Part shown: piece by piece, positions 1 to 13,536 of the stretch
Layout of the letters: every line of letters begins with the position of its first letter
How positions within the stretch are numbered: the stretch's first letter is position 1
Source: Rostratula benghalensis
Lineage: Eukaryota; Chordata; Aves; Charadriiformes; Rostratulidae
DNA length: 64,000 bases
Assembly (NCBI GenBank): GCA_013399305.1
Contig: VXAI01000066.1
Coordinates: forward strand, 2,768,781-2,832,780
Direction: 5' to 3'
Notes under the pieces: model-generated
The model's database searches: none
What the model was told of the DNA's origin: nothing
What the model saw: the letters and a program-made list of their open reading frames with translations, nothing else
Program-made: the position numbers and the translations under genes

Positions 1-100
1 GCCCGGGCTGGAGGCCTGGGCCTAACCCCGGCCTCCTATCCCGGCCCCGGCATTGTCCCTAACGCGCCGTCCCTGAGGCTGTGCTTTCCTTCTCTTTCAG

Positions 101-3277
<3,177 letters not shown>

Positions 3278-5380
3278 GGTCTCCTGTCACCCCTGTGGAC
3301 TGCTGCCCTGCACTGGTAGTATGGCATGTGGGCTGGAGGGGCCTAGGATTCCGTCCCCACCTCTGCTACGTCCTTGCTGTGACCCACCAGCCAGGCAGAG
3401 TTGGCTGTCCCCTCCTCCAGCAGCACGTCCCCAGCCCTGCCTGCCTGCATTTAGACTCTTCTTTTGGGGTGTGACGGTGATGATTTTTCCCAGAGCAGGC
3501 AGTGATCCTGGCGGGGGAGGGGGGAGGGGGGTGTTCTGAGCAGCAATGGCCTCTCTCTGGGCTTGAGGAACGCTTTGCTGGTTCTGATTTCAGGGTGTTT
3601 TTCATTTGAGGGCTGCTGCTGGCTTCTGGCAGCGTCCCACGATGCAGCGTCCCGCTCTTAATTTAACACTAAAGGAATCCTGGAGGCGGGTGGCTGTATC
3701 TTCTGGGGTGCTGCCCGCCCGACTCCCTTCTGTGCGTAGCACACTTTAGTTACCTGTTTCAGAGGGGGTCTCCGAGCTGCAGGCTGTGTTTTCCTCAGGG
3801 CCCGCAGCAAGGAGCTGTTTACAAGGAGCAGGGAGTTCCCCACGGGGGCTGCCTTCCTCTGGCAGCAGTCTGGGAAGGGTTGCCTTCCCGGCTGTGGCGT
3901 TTCTGGGAAGGTTAGTGCCTTGTTGCAGGAAGGGGAGGTGACACCGTGCCATCTCTTCCCTCGCAGTGACCTTCCCAAGCCCTAGCTGGGTGTCCTCTTT
4001 GTAGACTTCATCTTGCCCATCGCTAGCTCCTTGTCCTGCTGGGCCAAACCTCCCTGGAGCTCTGTTACCACAAAGTGACCTTTGAAATGCTCGTCCTGCC
4101 CTGCGCAAACCCCTGTTCGCATGCATGTGAATCCATGCATTCCACATCTCCAGTTGCTGCGGTCTGGAAATGGTTATCCAGGCCCTGACCTCCCATGTGG
4201 AACCAGTCACAGCCTGACATCCAGCAGCTGGGAGTGGATCACAGCAGCTTCCACCCCCAGGCTTACAGCTGTGGTGGGCCACAGCCTCGTCCCTGAATGT
4301 CCCCCAGTCGGATGGGTGTAACAGTAAATGCTAAACCATCCTGAGAGCCTGTCTGCCTGTGGCTCATCCCCTGGATATCTGCTGCTGTTTCCTCTCCGTT
4401 CTCCCCACTTTGCTGCATCTGCTCCATGCGGCTGCTTGCGGAGCGTGGTACCGAGCTGGATGCACAGGGGCTGCTCCCAGGGCACTGCCATGTCCCCTCT
4501 CCTTCCACTGCTCGTGGGGATACACGGCTGCTTGTCCCTTGGAGCCTTCCCCTGGGGCTGAAGCTTTCTGTGCCCCTCCTCTGTGACTCCCAGGCGCTGC
4601 TGAGCTGCTGGATTGATGGGAAGGAAGGAAATACAGTTTCCTTTGGCTTTCAGGAGGAGGAACTTTAACCTTCTCTCTGCAGGCTGTGTGCAGCCAGAGG
4701 TGGGCAGCTGGTCCTGCTGCAGTGAGGCAGTTCTGATTGATCACTTTTAAAGTGAATTTTAAGGCATGTGCAGCTGCTGCTCTGGGCTGTGCCAAGAGGA
4801 GAGAAGGGCAGCGTGGGGGAGAGGGGGAGGCAGCTCCCTCCCCAGCCCTGGAGCTGGCTGACCCCCTGGGCTGCCTGTGTGGACATAGGGCAGGGCTCAC
4901 AGCAGGCCAGGGCCCATCTCCCCAGCATTTGCAACACAAACACTTTTCAGTGTCTTGATTATTTCTTCTGAGTTCAGTGGCCTTGGCAGTGTGTGTCTAG
5001 CGACCATCAGAGCCTTTTCACCCCCCCCAGTGCGTGCTGTGGTGGGGATGTGGGGTTGGTGACCCGGGAAGACGAGGTGGCTTTGGGCTCCAAAGTCCAA
5101 AAGGGCATGGTTGAGCGTTGGATTTGCGCCCCTCTCCTGTGGGGCTGGGCAGCCTGGCCTTGCAGCGGTGCCATCTGTGGGGCTGGGGGCTGGGATGTGC
5201 CCTGTGGCCTAGAGAGCCCGAGCCCCTGCCCCTGGAAATTCTCCTCCTTTCAGTGTAACGTTTCTCTGTGGTTTCATTTGTGTGGGTTTTTTTAAGAGCT
5301 TGTTTCATTTGCCTTTTTCTTCTCCAACCTCATGTTGATTACCTTCTGCTATTTTAAATAAATCCCTGAACATCCATGGT
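3278..5380 (+). other. CHMP1A: CHMP1A 3' UTR with polyadenylation signal at 5357-5362
   Basis: No splice-compatible coding sequence follows the CHMP1A stop. The first canonical AATAAA on the + strand lies at 5357-5362 in a TA-rich patch, followed by GT-rich sequence, so the 3' UTR is inferred to be about 2.1 kb. The end point is inferred from the signal alone. Open frames here are short, on both strands, and resemble no family. Confidence 0.65.
3513..3531 (+). other. G-rich tract in CHMP1A 3' UTR, possible G-quadruplex
   Basis: Three runs of five to six G separated by single A residues lie on the coding strand, so the mRNA itself carries the G tract. Split runs supply the four GGG tracts needed for a compact quadruplex. 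Folding is inferred, not shown. Confidence 0.45.
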
Positions 5381-5900
5381 GGTGTCCCTGGAGCTTCAGA
5401 TGCAGAGGGGATCTGTGGTCTCCTGTGCCTGTAGTGTAGCGCGATGGCTGTACCCTGTCCACCGTCTGGGACAGAGGATCCTGTGCTGTGGGACTGAGGT
5501 GAGGAGGAGGAAGGGGCTGGCAGCCTCCCTGTCTCCTCGCACCCAGGAGCAGGGGAGCTGTCACTCACAGAGCTGTGGGTCACCACCTCTGGGGTGATGG
5601 AGGAGAAGGGACTCTGAGGAGTCCCCCCACGCTTCCCCTGCAGGGAGTGGTTCCCTTTATGTAGCTGAGCTGGGAGGGAACCGGTGTGATCTGGAGCCGC
5701 CCCCGCCCCGATGCAGCCGGCCTGAGTCAAGCTCCTTCTCCCCAGCGTGGTTTTTGGGGTGCCCAGCTCCCCGCCCTCTTCCCACCATTCCCTGGCCCTT
5801 ACTCATAACCCCAGCGAGGGAGCCCAGATGTTTTCCACCCTGGTCATGCCATTGGCACTTGCCGACAGCAGCTCCTCCAGCCTGGTGGGGTCAGGGCACA

Positions 5901-6026
5901 TCCCCTCTCCGTGCCCATCCCCTCTCCGTGCCCATCCCCTCTCCGTGCCCATCCCTTCTCCGTGCCCATCCCCTCTCCGTGCCCATCCCTTCTCCGTGCC
6001 CATCCCCTCTCCGTGCCCATCCCTTC
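5901..6026. repeat. 17-bp minisatellite, about 7 copies
   Basis: The core CCGTGCCCATCCC recurs with exact 17-base spacing at 5909, 5926, 5943, 5960, 5977, 5994 and 6011. Units differ only by a C/T swap near the end. Such homogeneity implies recent expansion and probable length polymorphism. It is non-coding. Confidence 0.95.
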
Positions 6027-6170
6027 CCGCCACCCGGCTGGCAGACGGGGCCCCGCGCCTCAGCCAATTTGCGAATGCCACAGGAAGATGGTTCTCCTTC
6101 TCCTGCCTGTTTTCCCGGTGCCCAAAGCCGCCTCCGCTCAGGAGACAGGCTGTTCCCAAATGTGAGAGGA

Positions 6171-6222
6171 AATTGCTAAGAAGATAATTGAGTAGCCAAT
6201 TAATTAGCTAATGATTAATGTA
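6171..6222. promoter_or_regulatory. AT-rich island with clustered TAAT/ATTA motifs (candidate conserved element)
   Basis: Within GC-rich flanks, a 50-base block contains AATTAATTAG, CTAATGATTAATG and similar homeodomain-type cores. The composition contrast suggests a functional constraint such as an enhancer, but that is inference from motif density only. Confidence 0.3.
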
Positions 6223-6533
6223 AGCATCCTGCGGAGGCAGCCCTACAGCCACCCTGGCTGTGTGTTGCAGCGATGTGTCACTCCCGGTACGGTGACAGCT
6301 TCTCAGTGCCCCGGGCTGGGCACCCACCAGGTCCCTTTGCCTCTGCCCCACCGGCGCCGTGCAGCCGGGGTGGACAGCAGGGTGTCAGTGTGGATGGTGA
6401 CCTGCCGGGGTGGCCAGTGACCTGCTGGAGTGGCCAGTGACCTCACCTCCAGGCAGAAGCAGGGTAATGGGGCTGGTGGTCCCCGCAGGGTGCCAGCACG
6501 GAGGCATGCTGCCGGTGGTGCTCGAAGCACGGC

Positions 6534-6539
6534 TTTATT
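6534..6539 (-). promoter_or_regulatory. DPEP1: DPEP1 polyadenylation signal (AATAAA on the minus strand)
   Basis: TTTATT on the + strand is AATAAA on the minus strand, 112 bases past the DPEP1 stop codon. This predicts a short 3' UTR ending near 6515. Confidence 0.8.
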
Positions 6540-6650
6540 TTGCTCACGGGGCTGGTGTGCAGGCGGGATGGGGTGGCAGGGTTCGGCCCAGCCTGGTTGC
6601 CACTGGGCCAGCTGCCAGCATCCTGCTGGGCAGGGGGCCGGGGCCGGGTG

Positions 6651-9600
6651 CTAGGAGAGCAGGGAGAGGAGCAGGGCCAATGCCAGCGCCAGCACGAGGG
6701 CTGCTGGGGGAAGGTGGGCTGTGCCAGCGCTGTTGCTGTACCCATAGGAGGTCCTGCACGAGCCCTCCAGCTCCTGGAAGTTGATGGGCATCTCTTCGGC
6801 AGCCGTGCCTTGCAGGCTCATCTTCACCTGTGATGGGGGACAGGGTGGGATCCTGCAGCGAGGGGCAGCACCCGTGCCCCACGCAACCCCCTATCACCTT
6901 GCACTTCCCCCGGCTGCCATTCCCAGGCCCTGCGTGTCCCTGTTCCCCCTTCATTCCCCTGCCCCCTGTGTCACAGGGTGTCACTGTGCCCCCCCATGTC
7001 CCCATACCTCGTGCCTCCCTGTGCCTGGTGCACCCCGTCCCTGGTGCTTCCTGTGCCCCACTCACCTCCTCCACCTTCTTGAAGACGCGGATCAGGTTTT
7101 CAGCCAGGGCCGCCTTCACCTCTGCCTCCGTCCAGTTCCTCGCCAGTAGCTCGGCCACCAGTGCAGGGTATGTGGAGACGTCCTCCAGGTCAGTGGGGAG
7201 CCTGTGCCACCCCGCAGCTTGTAGCTGTGCCAGGGGCAGCCGAACCCAGCCAGCACCCACCTCCCACACCACCCAGCTGCCCACACAGGGCATGGGGGAG
7301 ACCCCCCCCCATGGCTGGGGACATGCCCTGCCCCACTGGCACAGCCCTTCACCTGCTTTACCTCGTGACACCATCATAGTCCCCGCCAAAGCCGACGTAA
7401 TGGGCACCAGCCACCTTCTTCACGTGGTCCATGTGATCTGTGGATGTGGAGGAGATGGAGTGAGAAGGGTGGGGGGGAGCACTGCCACCCCTCCACCACC
7501 ACCACCTGCCCAGGTGACCGCCTCACTTGCGACATCGGCCAGCGTGGCTGTGTCCTTGCATGTCACATAGTCGTTGTAGAAGTTGACCATCACCAGGCTG
7601 TCCTTGGAGGCCTGGGGGGAAGCAGTCCTGAGCCCTCTGGAACCCTAGCCAGCCCCCCTCCCTGCCCGTGGCTGTGCCCTGATGCTCACCACCATCCTCA
7701 GCACCTCATCAGGCACATTGCGGCGATTCTGGCAGAGGCTGTAGGCAGATGAGTGGCTGAAGATGACGGGGGCTTTGGAAAGGTTCAGCACGACCTTCAT
7801 GGTCTCTACTGAGACGTGGGCCAGGTCCACGATCATGCCCAGGCGGTTCATCTCCGCCAGCACCTTCTGTGGGGACACATATGGGGACAGGGCAGGTGAG
7901 GGGTGTGCAAGGGGTCATGGCAGCCCTGTATGAAGGGACACCGTACATCCAGGGCACCCAGTGCTCGGCTTAACAACCCAGCGTGGGGCTGCTGGGTGCT
8001 GGTACCACGTCCCGCCTGGCCCCAGTCACCACCACTGATCCTGTTCCCGCTCACCTTCCCAAAGGACGAGAGGCCATGGTGCAGAGGCTGTTCATTCCCA
8101 GTATCCACCAGCCAGTTGTCAGCCCTGCAGAGAGGGAAGAGCATCAGGGCAGACCCCCCAGCCATGTACCCCCCTGTTCGGTCACACCCCCTGTCCCCCC
8201 CACCGTGCCAGCCGTGTCACCCCAGTCTCTATCCCCTTCCCCCCATAGGGTCTGCTACCAGGGGGTGTTGCAGCTGTGGGTTAGGGTCATGTAGCGGACG
8301 CCCAGGCGGTAGAAGGTACGCAGGACACCCAGACTGCTGTCAATGGAGTGGCCGCCCTCCACGCCGATGAGGCTGGCCACCTTCTTGTCCCGGAAAGCCT
8401 GCTGGATGCCTGTGGGAGGTTGGGGGGTATCAGCTGGGGTGGACACTGGGGCACCCATGTCCCCCAGGACACCTGCATCTCAGCCCTGTGCCTGCTCACC
8501 GGCGCTGTCGACGACGCAGGAGAAGGTCTCGGGGTAGAGCTCACACATGCGGTGCACCACGTCGATCTGCTCCAGCGTGCGCTTCACTGCGTCCTTGTTC
8601 TGCGTGTCGCAGGGCACGTACGCCGACCAGAACTGCCCACGATGGCACTTGGTGAGGACCAGGAGCCCAGCCCCGTGCCCATTGCCACCCACCACTGGCG
8701 CCCCCGCCCGCCCCGCTGTCCCACCTGCCCGCCCACGTGGCCCTGGCGCAGTTTGGGGATGTTGGTGTGGGTGCCGTTCAGCGTCGTGAGGTTGGCCTCC
8801 GGCAGCCTCAGCTGGTTGTTGAACCTCTTGAGAAGCTGCCAGGGCAGGTCATTGTGCCTGGGCGGGGGAGAGAGCAGGATTGAGGGGCTTTCTGCCCGCC
8901 TGCCCGTCTGTCCAGCCAGCCTCCTGGCTGTCCATGTCCCTGTCTGCCTGCCCACTCCTTCCCACACATCTCTCCATCCCTCCATCTGTCCACCCATCCA
9001 TCCACCCACTCGCTGGTCCATCTGCCCACGCATCTGTGCTCCCTGCCAAGAGCCCCAAGTGGCTCCAGCCAGGAGCCATGGACAGGTCAATCCCAGGGGA
9101 CAGCCCCACGTGGGACCCCCTTTGCCAGCTGGTGGGAAGCTGGGAGCAGGCTGGGGGACCCCTGTGTGCACCCCTCCACCCACCATCCCCACTCAGCCCT
9201 CATGCCCCCGGGGAGCCAGCCCATCATCCCTCTGACAGGGATCACTGTCACCGCTGTGGGTTTGTCACAGGGACGTCACTGCTATGCAGTGTCCCACACC
9301 CAGCAGTATCACTGGGGAAGTGCTGGGGCCCAGACGCACGGGTTGGCTCCCACTTCTCCCCTTCTGCGTCACTGTCCTCACATCTTCCAACTCCCCCCGA
9401 AACCTGCGCCCACTTCCAGTGGCTGCCCTGTGCCAGGCTGTGCTGTGGCAGAGGGCTGGTTCCACAGGAGACCCTGCAGAGGACCTGATACTCCTGAGGG
9501 TCCTGGCATGAGACCGGGAATGTCCCTTAGGACGTGACCGGTTTGCCCCAAGTAGGGACTTCCCCTGGGGCAGCCTGACCCCTGGGTTTCCAGCACCCTG

Positions 9601-10022
9601 CCCACCCCCAGCTGAACTGCACTGCCAGGGATCCCCCCCCCCCCGGCTCCACAGCCCTGGGGTGGCTGGCCTAGGGATCCCCCAGAAGATCTGTTCCCCC
9701 CCACAGCCTTGTGGTATCTAGCATGGGGATCCCCCAGGAGATCTGTCCCTGCACAGCCCTGGGGTGCCCAGCACGGGGATCCCCCAGCAAGGGCTGTCCC
9801 TGATGGGGTTTTCTGGCTAGGGTTTTTCTCAGGGTGCTGAGAGCTGCAGCCCTTGCCGGGGTGACCGGTCATGCCACGGGGCCAGGCAACCTTTGCTCAC
9901 CCATCGATGACCGGCGTGGTCGTCATGATGCGCTCAGCTTCCTCCCGGTGATGCTGCCCGGCGCAAGGCAGCAGCAGACGCAGCGCCACTGCCAGCACCA
10001 CAGTCACGCTCCCGCCTGGCAT
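6651..10022 (-). CDS. DPEP1: DPEP1, GPI-anchored renal-type membrane dipeptidase
   Basis: This zinc metallopeptidase (family M19) is tethered outside the cell. It hydrolyses dipeptides such as Cys-Gly in glutathione turnover and converts leukotriene D4 to E4. Ten coding exons, in transcript order: 9901-10022, 8725-8857, 8500-8632, 8259-8409, 8055-8124, 7690-7866, 7527-7611, 7362-7437, 7066-7201, 6651-6827. Phases all match and give 419 aa (human is about 411). The start ATG at 10022 opens a hydrophobic signal peptide ([18 protein letters not shown]). The expected metal ligands are seen: HND after the exon 1/2 junction, Glu in VEGGHS, His in DLAHVS and His in FSHSSAY. NLT and NWT are glycosylation sequons. 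The last exon has the usual SCRTSYGYS omega region and ends in a Leu/Ala-rich tail, a GPI-attachment signal. DPEP2 and DPEP3 are related, but synteny with CHMP1A and CPNE7 favours DPEP1. Confidence 0.97.
8880..9010. repeat. Imperfect CCAT/CTGT-rich simple repeat in DPEP1 intron 1
   Basis: A run of degenerate tetranucleotides (CCAT, CTGT, CCCA) lies just inside the intron upstream of DPEP1 exon 2. On the DPEP1 strand it is purine-rich. No function is evident. Confidence 0.6.
9629..9805. repeat. Tandem repeat of about 50-57 bp in DPEP1 intron 1, roughly 3.5 copies
   Basis: Each unit begins GGATCCCCC, is followed in most copies by an AGATCTGT block, then CACAGCC(C)T and a GCATGG/GCACGG end. Starts are seen near 9629, 9675, 9727 and 9777. 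The copies are diverged, so this is an older array. Confidence 0.7.
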
Positions 10023-10136
10023 CTTTGCCCGCTCGATGCTGCTGGGGGACAAGCCGGGATGACCTGCTGCCACCAGGAGCCTGCTGAGTGCACCAACGGG
10101 ACAGTTGCCCTGGCTCACTCTCCTTCCCCTTTTGCC

Positions 10137-10149
10137 GTAAATAAATAAC
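10137..10149 (-). promoter_or_regulatory. DPEP1: HNF1-like palindromic site / TATA-like element upstream of DPEP1
   Basis: On the minus strand the 13-mer reads GTTATTTATTTAC, matching 10 of 12 fixed positions of the HNF1 consensus GTTAATNATTAAC. It lies about 115 bases upstream of the DPEP1 start codon. HNF1 factors drive kidney proximal tubule and gut genes, where mammalian DPEP1 is expressed. The same A/T run could instead serve as a TATA variant. An acceptor-like pyrimidine tract ending in CAG at about 10043-10053 would mean that the real promoter is further upstream. Confidence 0.35.
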
Positions 10150-11179
10150 CAGGAGCTGCAGCCGTAACCCCACCCTGCCTGCCCTGCGCCCCAGCCCTGG
10201 CAGCGCCCGGGTACAGCGGGCACCATGGCAGCAGCCTCCCCCATCCTGGCCCCGGGTGGCAGGGCTGTGCCGGGGCCTCTCTGCATAGCTGCGGTGACGC
10301 TCCCGGCCCCTCTAATGCAGCCCAGATTTTCTTTTGCTTGGGAAAGTGCCGGTCCCAATCCCCGCTCTGGCCTCCCCAGCGCTGGCACCCACCGGCACCC
10401 CAAACCCAGTGCTGGCACCGCCATCACCCCCACTGCCGACAGGCAGGGCTCGGCACCCCTGTCCCTCGCTCACCCCGGCCCTGGGACGCTTGGGCAGCTC
10501 CTGCCTGCGACGGCTGTGAATTATGTTTTCTGGCTTGCGTGCTGGCGGCGGAGCTGGGACGGACTCTGACCACCTCTGATGGCGTCGGGGAAGAGCTGAG
10601 AGCCGGCGTACCCTGCGGCTCTGGGGTGAGGCCGTTTCCCGCCATGGAGGGGGCGGGGGGCAGCAGACGGGGTGGCACGGCTCTAGTGTGGAGCTGCTGA
10701 TGGTGTCCCATGTGTGCCAGGCTCCTCCTGTCCCACGGTCCTGCTGCAGCATCAGGTGAGGGGAAACTGAGGCACCCGCCGGTCCTGTAGCCAAGTGCCT
10801 GCAGTGGGGGGAACCCCATCTGGGGCTGGTGGTGGCCACGGGGCCAGTGGTGGCTGGGGTGTCATGCGCAGCAAGAGGCACCGTGTGGCTGCTGGGAATG
10901 GCACGGAGCCACATGGAGATGGCCAGCCATGCTCCTCATCCTGGGGTGCACTGGGGTAGGAATTCTTTCCTCCGGAATGGTGCTGGACATGGGGAGCCTG
11001 GCTATAAGGGCACGGTGTGGGGCCGATCACTGTCCCGCCCCAGGGGTGTCCTGCAGCCCCCCCGACCCCGCAGGCAGCGCTCTCCCAGCGATGGCCCCAG
11101 CTGGATCACCGATTCCCCAGCAGGAATGTGCCGGGGGAGCCCGGCCCCCTCGCGCTGGGACAGCTTCCTCTTTTCCAGC
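10150..11179. other. Divergent intergenic region between DPEP1 and SULT5A1
   Basis: About 1 kb of GC-rich unique sequence separates the divergent starts. I see no open frame with family features and no RNA gene. It presumably contains the proximal promoters of both neighbours. Confidence 0.5.
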
Positions 11180-11187
11180 TATTTAAG
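11180..11187 (+). promoter_or_regulatory. SULT5A1: TATA-like box upstream of SULT5A1
   Basis: TATTTAAG sits in GC-rich DNA 35 bases before the start codon at 11223. If used with the usual spacing of about 30 bases, the 5' leader would be only around 10 nt, which is unusually short. Initiation at the second Met (11232) or another promoter is possible. Confidence 0.4.
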
Positions 11188-11222
11188 GGCGGTTGCAGCA
11201 CGAACCCTGCAGTGGTCGGGCC

Positions 11223-13164
11223 ATGGAGCGGATGGAGGTGACCGAGACCTTTGCCGGTATCTCCCTGCCCGGCCACCTCCACACCCAGGAGTCTCTCAGC
11301 TTTGCCGCCACCTTCCAATTCCGTCCCAGCGACGTGGTCATCGCCACGTACCCCAAATCAGGTGAGGGCCAGCAGGGTGGGGGCAGGTGGGGCGCCGTGG
11401 GGGTGAGGAGGGTCCCGGAGGGATGGAGCACAGGGAGAGGACCCATGTGGCTGGGAGGTAGGGCAGCACTGGGAGCCCCCCAGGCTGGGAGTTGGAGGGC
11501 ACAGGCAGGCTCTGCCACGCGGACCCCTGCTCTCTGTCAGGAACTGCCTGCGTGGCTGGGAGGTGGCCGGGCTCAGGGCCAGCTGCTCCCCATGCAGCCC
11601 CCCCGGTCCCCACTGCCCAGTGTCTCTGGGCACAGCACAGGGGATCCCAGCCCCAGCCATTGGCTCCCACCCACCCAAACCCCCTGCCCTGGGGGGCTCC
11701 CAGAGCCTCTCCTACCCTGGCCCTGTCCTGTCCCCAACCTCAGACTGGTGAGACTGGTGGAGGCTCTGGGGGGGGGGTCCTACACGGTGCTGCCCTGTGC
11801 CACATAATGCCATGTTAAGCCATACGGTGCCAAGGCATTCAATGCCATGCTGTGCCAATCTGTGCCATGCCATATGATGGCATGCCATGCTGCACTCTGC
11901 CATGCCATGCTGCACCATGCCATGCTCTGCCATGCTCTGCCTTGCCATGCCATGCCCTGTGCTGTGCCATGCTCTGTGCCGTGCCATGCCCTGTGCCATG
12001 CTGGCACTGCCCTGACAGCCGCTTCCCCAGGCACCACCTGGATGCAGGAGATCCTGACGCTCATGTTCAGCCACGGGGATGTCCTGCCAGCAAAGACCAT
12101 CCCCAACTGGGAGCGGGCGCCCTGGCTGGAGCAGATCTACTTCAGGGACGCGCTGCAGGATACGACCGCCCGCCGGCTCATCACCACCCACCTGCCCGCC
12201 CATGTCCTGACCTCCGCCCTGCAGCAGAGCAAGGCCAAGGTGAGGGGGGCCTGGGACAGTCCAGGGGGGTCCCCGCAAGGCCATCCTTTGCCCATGGGGC
12301 TTCCCACGGCTGGGGTGATTGCCAGGGGCTTTCTAAGTGAGGTGAAGAGGAAATCCCCCTAGTTGTGGCGCTGACACCGTCTCCCCACAAGGTGATCTAC
12401 GTGGCCAGGAACCCCAAGGACGTTGTTGTCTCCTTCTACCACTTTCACCGCCTGGCCAAGTTCCTGCCCGACCCCGGCTCCTTCGACACCTTCCTCACAC
12501 GCTTCCTCGAGGGCACGGGTAAAGATCAGGGGTGCCTGGGTTGCCTGGGCTCAGCCACAGGTGTGTGTGTGTGTCCCCCACACCCCCACCGTAACTCCCT
12601 GCCTCCCCTCAGTGCACTATGGCTCCTGGTTTGACCATGTCAAGGGCTGGCTGGCCCAGCGGCAGCTCCTGGACATCTTCTATGTCACCTACGAGGAGCT
12701 TCACCAGGTAAGCCCTGGTGAGTCCTTGTCCCTATCCGTTCCCACCAGCTGCCCTGGGCTGACCGTCCCCTCTGCCGCAGGACCTGCGTGGCACAGCACA
12801 GCGGCTCGGCACCTTCCTGGGCTGCCCGCTGGGACCCGAGACACTGGGAGCCCTGGAGGAGCACTGTAGCTTCATCGCCATGCGGGACAACGCCATGGCC
12901 AATTACTCCCTCATCCCTTCTGAAATCATGGACCACAGCCAGGGGCGCTTCATGAGGAAAGGTATGAAGGGGATGAGGTGGGGGCAGGCACGGGGAGCAC
13001 CAGCCCTGGCTGTAGCACCCGGGTTACCCTGTCCCCTCCATCCCACAGGCGTGGTGGGGGACTGGCGCGACCACTTCTCCCCCGTGCAAAATGCCCTCTT
13101 CAACCGCCTCTACCAGGAGAAGATGGGTGACTCGGAGCTGCCCACACGTTGGCCCATGGCCTGA
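11223..13164 (+). CDS. SULT5A1: Cytosolic sulfotransferase, probable SULT5A1
   Basis: This soluble enzyme transfers the sulfuryl group from PAPS to an acceptor hydroxyl or amine; the substrate cannot be told from sequence. Six exons: 11223-11361, 12031-12239, 12392-12518, 12613-12707, 12781-12961, 13049-13164. All phases match, giving 288 aa, the normal SULT length. The start has a good Kozak context (GGGCCATGG). PAPS-binding motifs are present: YPKSGTTW across exons 1/2, RNPKDVVVSFYHF in exon 3 and RKGVVGDWRDHF across exons 5/6. The catalytic His is in ITTHLP. The usual dimerisation motif KxxxTVxxxE is replaced by RDHFSPVQNA. The name rests on position: mouse Sult5a1 lies between Cpne7 and Dpep1 as far as I recall, and humans lack a functional copy. 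A different SULT family label (for example SULT2-like) is the alternative. Confidence 0.9.
11801..11998. repeat. GCCATG/CTGTGCC-type minisatellite in SULT5A1 intron 1
   Basis: Short imperfect units of 5-10 bases (GCCATGC, TGCACC, CTCTGCC) fill the intron just before exon 2. The reverse complement (GGCACAGCATGGC) matches the arrays at 14,880-15,545 and 20,906-21,008, so it belongs to the same family in inverted orientation. Confidence 0.85.
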
Positions 13165-13530
13165 GGGGGCCGGGGGGCACCAGTGACATTTGGCCCTGCC
13201 ACTGCACAACACGACTGCCCTGCTGCCTGCCAAGCCCTGCTGGGGGGGTGGGGTGTGTGGAATGGGGGGTGGGTGGGTGCACCCTGCATGGGAAGCACCC
13301 CCCGCCCCTATAACTTATACATCCCCATACATCGCCCCGGGGGTCAGGGCTGCAGTGGAGCTGGGGGGTCCGGTGTGGGGGTGTCTGGCTGCATGAGAAC
13401 CCCTCAGGGATGGGATGGGGTGGGGAGGGGGGACTCTTCCTGCAATACAGTGCAGCCATCCCTGTGGCCTTCCTCCTTCTGGGACGCGTGGCCGTGACCC
13501 CCCTGCTTTCCGCCCAGCCTGCACTGGGGA

Positions 13531-13536
13531 AATAAA
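13531..13536 (+). promoter_or_regulatory. SULT5A1: SULT5A1 polyadenylation signal
   Basis: AATAAA lies 367 bases after the stop codon and is followed by a GTG-rich element near 13565, the normal arrangement for cleavage about 20 bases downstream. Confidence 0.8.

Larger units (their letters stand above)
5381..6515. other. Intergenic spacer between convergent CHMP1A and DPEP1 ends
   Basis: This stretch lies between the two polyadenylation signals. It holds a 17-bp tandem array (5901-6026) and one AT-rich island (6171-6222) and otherwise GC-rich unique sequence. I see no exon-like or RNA-gene structure in it. Confidence 0.6.

Noticed and set aside
5901..6026. Regular direct repeats resembling a CRISPR array
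   Set aside because: The unit is 17 bases with no unique spacers, in a vertebrate genome. It is a minisatellite.
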